From assembly GCA_959347315.1 (NCBI GenBank), contig OY365815.1, forward strand, positions 11,852,459 to 11,916,458: 64,000 nt of DNA, read 5' to 3'. The translations under genes and the position numbers were made by a program. Below the pieces are notes generated by a model. The model saw only the letters and a list, made by a program, of their open reading frames with translations, did not search any database and had not been told where the DNA came from. Shown here in pieces: positions 58,900-64,000 of the stretch (its first letter is position 1; every line of letters begins with the position of its first letter). Source of the stretch: Bimastos eiseni. Its lineage: Eukaryota; Annelida; Clitellata; Crassiclitellata; Lumbricidae.

Positions 58900-61020
58900 G
58901 TCAAATCGATTCGCGATTCATGCGCAATAACCAACACTTATGCTTTGTACAATCTGACACGTTCAGTTCTTAAATACTCACTGTGGGTATCTGAACGAGG
59001 AACATGGGAGACAGCTCGGTTGACCCAGGAGGCTCTTGTCTGGCGTCACATCCGCTTGGTTCAACAGGGTTGCACTTGGGATGCAAGGCTTCCAGGTCAC
59101 TCTGAAGCATAATTATATAGCACCATCATATAGAACTAATTAAAGAAGCGCAAACGGTATCTGTAATCCAATATTCCTGTAGTGTTAAATTCGCAAGAAT
59201 TGCAACAAAGGTGATTGACGCAAAGATCATCAAGGGAAAGCTTATAATTACATAGTTACATTGAGAAAGACAGACAAGTCAGATACTGGTAATGACAGTC
59301 AAACCGTCACAGAAACATATAAAGAGGTTGTCGTAAAAGTGGAGTGAGAAAGCCGGTATGCTACCAGAATCATAATGACATATTCTTAACTTTTTTTAAT
59401 TGAACAGTGTATATAGAGGCAACCATGGGTATGAAGTGTTATAGACATCATTTCTCTCCCCGTCGGCATAGCAGTTCGGGGTACAAGTCTCACCCCGCCT
59501 GATCGTCCCACTGTCAGTTTTCTCGTTATAGCCAAGTTGGACACAGGTGCAAGTGTGGTCAAAATGTCATGATAAATTTCCGACAGTTCGGCACGCAAGC
59601 CATTAAATTATCGGTAATCCTTCATCGCGTTGCATTGACTCGTATATCATTTGGCTTTATTATGTATTCAATTGCTTACGGATCAATTTGTAAGTCTGAT
59701 AGACAGTTGTCGTAATCGATCAAAAGATTGCAGGGACACTGACATCGGATGCTGGTGGACGTCAGATTATAGGCACAACGATACTTCCCATCGGTCTTAA
59801 AGAATCAACAGAAACACTCGATGGAACAATATCCTGAAACAATGCGTAATATATTGTTGATAAACGATTTAAATATGATGTCTGTTCTTTAATAAAAATT
59901 ATTCCTCGTTTTTAGCCTCGCAATTTCTCAAGAAAGCCGATTTTGGTAAGCCACGTCACACACTACCACCTAGATTTGTACCGATACCAATATGCCCACT
60001 CGTAATCGGTCCGATCATTGGAACAATCGGTTATAATCAGTTTCGGTAACAATAATTGGCGCAGATGCTAAAAAATATTTTTTTTTAGTTTCAGCTGCTC
60101 GCTACTCGACTGTTCGCAATGAAAATCATGTACAACATTCTTGTATTGTACTATCGTATTTATGAATTTTCCACTTCTTATTAGGTAACGGCAATTCAAA
60201 CACTCTGTCCGACTATAGGCAAACACTGTCATAATCTGTGTCAGCAAGTTACTTTGATATCGGTTCAGCTCCATTATCACTTCATGCATTGCTATCACAC
60301 AACAGGTTGTAATCTCTAGATCAAAGATTCAACGAAACCTTCCTCAGCAACTTCTCTGGCCTCAGTGGTAAAACGACTCAGCATTCTACCTTGTAACTCC
60401 ATTTTGGCCTCTTTGGTGGTAGTAGAAACAGTGTTAGTGTTAGTTGTAGTAGAGGTAGCGAAACAGAACAAGGATGGATGAAACTACACTTTATTGTACC
60501 ACTGGGTATGACTTTAAATTATCAGCACAGTTATTTTCATTAGAAACAAGCTTGAACATTGGATAACATCTGGCACAGCACGAAAGTAATTTCCTCTATA
60601 TATTCACCTGTTTTAATGCTACTTACTACTACAACTGCTACACTTACTACTGCTGCTATTGCTATTATTGCTACTACTGCTGCCACTAGAACAACTACAG
60701 CAACTACTACAGTACTTCTACTCGACCACTAATACTACAGCAACCACTTCCCCGCTGTTAATTGGTTAATTGGGGAAATGGAAATCGGGGAACTGAGAAA
60801 CTTTTTTATTTCTGCAGATAAAGTCAATATTTTTACAGATTTGGCATCCTGATATCATGGACATCGCCATGACCTATTTTGCTTTGCAAATTTCTGAGCA
60901 CTATGGAATGTGTTTCTAGGGCGTAAATCGGGGGCCTGCTGTACCATCGCATTGCACCAACCTACGAAGCGAGGTTAAAATTGAATGGAGAACCTGACAT
61001 TTGATCTGAAATCGATGCAG
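58900..61020. other. Intergenic/intronic DNA, one weak exon candidate
   Basis: 59680-59795 (minus) is an open 116-nt block with acceptor ctttaag and donor gtaagc. It reads TDGKYRCAYNLTSTSIRCQC and PCNLLIDYDNC, six cysteines in 38 residues. It could be an ectodomain exon of the downstream minus-strand receptor, but no family was recognised. 60600-60740 is an imperfect (act)n tract. Confidence 0.3.
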
Positions 61021-61023
61021 CTC

Positions 61024-61815
61024 CAGGGATGTGGTCTCGAGACCGCGGTCTTGATCTCGAGACGGTCTCGAGACCGGAAAACTGCGGTCTCGGTCGTTGT
61101 CTCGACTGCGTCGGTCTTGGTCTTGAAGGAACGGTCTTGAGAATGGCGCCGGTCTCTGTCTTAGGTTAGCATTCTTGGTCATTTGCCGTATCAGAACAAT
61201 TTCTTTGATATTTGTCGGTTATTTTAGATTATTAGAGACACCGGATGTTTTGGCCCGACGCGCTTGTTATCGATTTATGACGTGCTGACCATCTATATAA
61301 TTATACAAGTTACTATGGGATAACATGCATTTGCAAGGGCGTTCCAGCCATTTCAAAACTTGCTTTCACAAATTTCTAGGTTTTGGAACAATCAGATAAT
61401 TGTGTGGTCGGCCACGTGTAGTCACTGTTAACCTACAATTCCGAGTACAAGTAGGCCTACAGTTCCTACACCACTCAAACGGAATGTTAACCTATCTGTT
61501 CAAAATTCAGATGTCTTATTTTAACCTATCGTATACTATAAGTAATTTACAGTGTTATATTCTCAGGCCGAAGCCAAGGCTGAACCATTATTTAGGTTAG
61601 TATTCTTCACCAAAAAATAATGTTTTAAGCGTGTTATTCCGTTTTAGCGGAATAGATTGTGAATTGTTTACAACAAGAGTATCGGTCTCGGTCTTGGTCT
61701 CGGTCTCGGACCCTCGGTCTTATTCTTGGTCTCGGACCACCCGGTCTTGGTCTTGGGACTTCTCGGTCCTGGTCTCGGTCTTGGTCTCGAGGTTTTGGTC
61801 TCGTACCCAACGCTG
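61024..61815. mobile_element. hAT-like non-autonomous element, copy 2
   Basis: Ends cagggatgtggtctcgagac and, inverted, cagcgttgggtacgagacc. Flanks tgcagctc and atcagctc agree at six of eight positions, a possible 8-bp target duplication. Interior collinear with 29634-30528. Confidence 0.7.
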
Positions 61816-62299
61816 ATCAGCTCTAGGTCTACCATGTGGATGTAGCAATGCAAACTGGTGATATACCGCCCGTAACAAAATAAACTAGTTACGACGACGG
61901 TGTTCAAGGTGATTATTTTTGAGGATTGCGATGATAATGACATAATGACAATGATGATTATCATCATGTTGATGAACCAAGTATGAAAATAGGCAAGTGA
62001 CTCTTGTCTTTACTTCATTTTTTAAAAATGGCTAATTCTGCAAGCCCTAGCGTGCCACTTAAAATCCACTCAGAGGCAGCATGCGATCCGCGTGCTGGAC
62101 AACACTGCCTTACGGTCTGACACTACCTGTCAAGCTTGTGTTTTGCAATAACTTCGATATTTTGACTGATCAACTTCTAGCCTTTCTCCCTTTGAGCACC
62201 CTAACAAGCAGCCGAAGACCCACCCTGCAGAGATTCCCGAGAAGGAAATGTTACGAACCAGCGCGCCCGGAACGTAGTAGGCCTAAGCTGTTTTATTTT

Positions 62300-62532
62300 T
62301 GTTTTGAATTTCTCCCTCAGTGGTGGGCCACTGGGGAGAATGAGGATACCGTAGCTTCTCCTCATCATCTTAACGCCAACAACGTACTAAAACCAGGGAC
62401 AGCGGATCAGGGATTATCTGATCACCAGCCTAGGCCGAGAGCCAGTAACATCGGCGTCACGCAACCGTACGTGTCAGGTATTAAGCTGACAAGTAAACAC
62501 TTTGATCTTAGCCAAAAGGCCGAGAAGCGATA
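62300..62532 (-). ncRNA. U2 snRNA-like RNA gene lacking the branch-site segment
   Basis: Minus strand from 62532: the first 29 nt (starting atcgcttctcggcctttt) equal the U2 5' end with stem-loop I. Stem-loop IIa follows as gtcag-cttaatac-ctgac; the usual arms are atcag/ctgat, so both sides changed together. The U2 stretch containing GUAGUA that pairs with the intron branch site is missing. Downstream differs from U2: a gatcag/ctgatc hairpin (62418-62438) and a strong ttctccc-cagtgg/ccactg-gggagaa hairpin (62310-62340). No canonical Sm site was found. A tataaaag box lies 22-29 nt upstream of the start. Sea-urchin U2 genes are known to use a TATA box at about this place. The 3' end is a guess. 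Confidence 0.6.
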
Positions 62533-62881
62533 ACGACGTGTTATACAGAGGTCTTTTATAGCATGTCTGGGCATCTAAAAAAAGTTTTCAATGACAAATC
62601 TTACGAACGGTATTAACAATTTAATTCGGTCATTCACAGAAAAGTTACATTGAAATATGAAAGTATACAATATAATGCAATTTATAAGTAGGTCACATGT
62701 CACTATAGCATAATAGAATATAAAATAACTCTGTTTCCCACCTGAGCCTATAGAATCAGTTGTTACCATGTGCCACCATCTAACGACGTCGTGGCGACCA
62801 TAACGCTATAATAATGTTACAGGCCTACTTCTAATTTAACCAACATCGCCGCCTAGTAAAAGAGTCTGGTCAACCTTACCG

Positions 62882-62945
62882 GATATACGGGTTTCGAACT
62901 CGGTTCCTCAGCTATGCGCCCCAATGTTTTATCCATTATCCAGGC
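62882..62945 (-). mobile_element. tRNA-like SINE head
   Basis: Minus strand: cctggataatggataaaac (A-box-like) and gaaccgagttcgaaacccg (B box). Stems do not close as a tRNA, so a SINE relic is favoured. Confidence 0.55.
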
Positions 62946-63127
62946 AGGGAACAGGGCGTGAGCGGAATGAGGAAGGTAAGGGCAACGAGGGATGGAAGGC
63001 TAGAATATCGAACTGGAGAGGACGGTAAGGCGGGCAGAGGTCGGTAATGGGAAGAGTTCAGGAGTGGGTTCTGCTTCGTCTTTACCAGAGGCGTGAGGCA
63101 GAGGGGACATGTGTCCCCGGGCGCCAC

Positions 63128-63600
63128 TTTGAGGGGGCACCAAAATGAGGATTAAAATTATTACATTTTATTTTGATGGATACTAATTTGTCCGAACCAA
63201 GTTAGTAAGGTTAATTTTGGCGCCCCCCCCCCCCCAATCCTCATTACAAACAGGTTGTCAGGCATGATTTTGGCGCCCCTGGGTCCCACTAATTCGTAAT
63301 CGCCAAATGCCCCAGAGGGGCGACGTAATACTCATGACAAAATGACATCTATAATGTTAGGCGCCTGTTTAAAGTGGCTCCAAAATCAGGATTAAGACTA
63401 TTAATATTTTTTTATTTTTATGCAAACTAATTGATCCGAACTAAGTTAGTAAGATTTGATTTTGGCGCCCCAAAATATTCTCATCATTAACAGGCCGTCA
63501 AGCATAATTTGGCTCCCTCTGGCCCCATTGGCAGGGATCACTAAGACCCCGTAAGGGGCGACACAATCTTCATGAAAACATGACATCTAGAGCCTAATAT
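63128..63600. repeat. Tandem duplication, about 235-bp unit
   Basis: gttttggcgcccc, tccgaaccaagttagtaagg, caggttgtcaggcatgattt, gaggggcgacgtaat, catgacaaaatgacatct recur in order from about 63365. Includes a run of 14 C near 63219. Confidence 0.85.
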
Positions 63601-64000
63601 TAATTAAGCTTAACCATACGTCGTTTTCTTATAAAATCATATTGATTGGTTCCAGCTCAAGTGCAATAATATTATTATCCTTCATGTACTTGAAGTGGAA
63701 TATGGTTTCAATATAATATACACAAATTTGGTATAGTAATTAATAATCTGAGTTTGGAAACCTCAGAGATTTGTACACACTATTTATTAGGCCATCCAGC
63801 ATCATCTGTCACTAGCTCCCCTATCCACCACGTCTGGCTTTCCATTCTAAACCTAAGTCTCACAATTTCAAGAACTGTTACCCAGACTCCTTACTTGATA
63901 TTCCACCTGTCAATCTTGGACCAACACGACACCTTCTGTAACAGCTACTGACCCTCTTGAAACCGGACTCTGGCCTCCCTCGGACAATCCATTTTAACCC

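Larger units (their letters stand above)
52050..58930. repeat. Segmental duplication, right copy
   Basis: Direct-orientation partner of 21495-28700. Its left end starts within the C-terminal coding part of a lectin-type last exon (52060-52095: gtctgttaaggtaactaatt with a TGA), with no membrane helix left, so that exon is a dead remnant. It carries an LTR insertion and a hugely expanded triplet array. Confidence 0.9.

Overview
This is eukaryotic, intron-rich, AT-leaning genomic DNA from an animal. Several things point to a marine invertebrate deuterostome: a multi-CTLD mannose-receptor-like gene spread over 20 kb, an ARPC5 homologue, LINE/SINE relics, solo LTRs, mariner-like elements, many minisatellites, and dozens of short motifs such as tatatagcgcc. 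An echinoderm is my best guess, from overall texture and the TATA-box layout of the U2-like gene. I cannot prove the species.

Layout. 1-1378 is a 23-bp minisatellite. 1671-21558 (+) is the 3' part of a membrane C-type lectin receptor: 19 exons (3069 nt, exactly divisible by 3) that join in frame through consistent splice phases. They encode six CTLDs, Pro/Thr linkers, a mucin-like stalk, one transmembrane helix and a short tail with an NPxY motif. Its introns hold microsatellites, a mariner-like element split by a solo LTR, a second TIR element, LINE pieces and a tRNA-derived SINE. 21.5-28.7 kb and 52.05-58.9 kb are diverged direct copies of one segment. It carries the lectin gene's 3' end and, on the minus strand, two transmembrane/tail exons of another receptor. 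The right copy has both minus-strand exons open; the left copy has both broken and a LINE inserted.

Between the copies (28.7-52 kb) lie a 240-bp tandem repeat, a hAT-like element, a broken-looking ARPC5 gene (33430-43928, +) whose introns are filled by satellite arrays and palindromic repeats, a tRNA-SINE, a 1.4-kb foldback element and LINE debris. The last 5 kb hold another copy of the hAT-like element, a tandem 235-bp repeat and, at about 62300-62532 (-), a U2 snRNA-like gene. This gene keeps U2 stem-loop I and a compensated stem-loop IIa but lacks the branch-site-pairing segment, and it has a different 3' half. That is the most unusual object in the window.

Functionally, the lectin receptor is predicted to bind sugars through only some of its domains (EPN+WND in two, QPD+WND in one) and to be internalised through its tail. 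The orphan minus-strand tails carry other sorting motifs (NPLY; YSDI). ARPC5 belongs to the Arp2/3 actin-branching complex and looks unrelated to the lectin locus.
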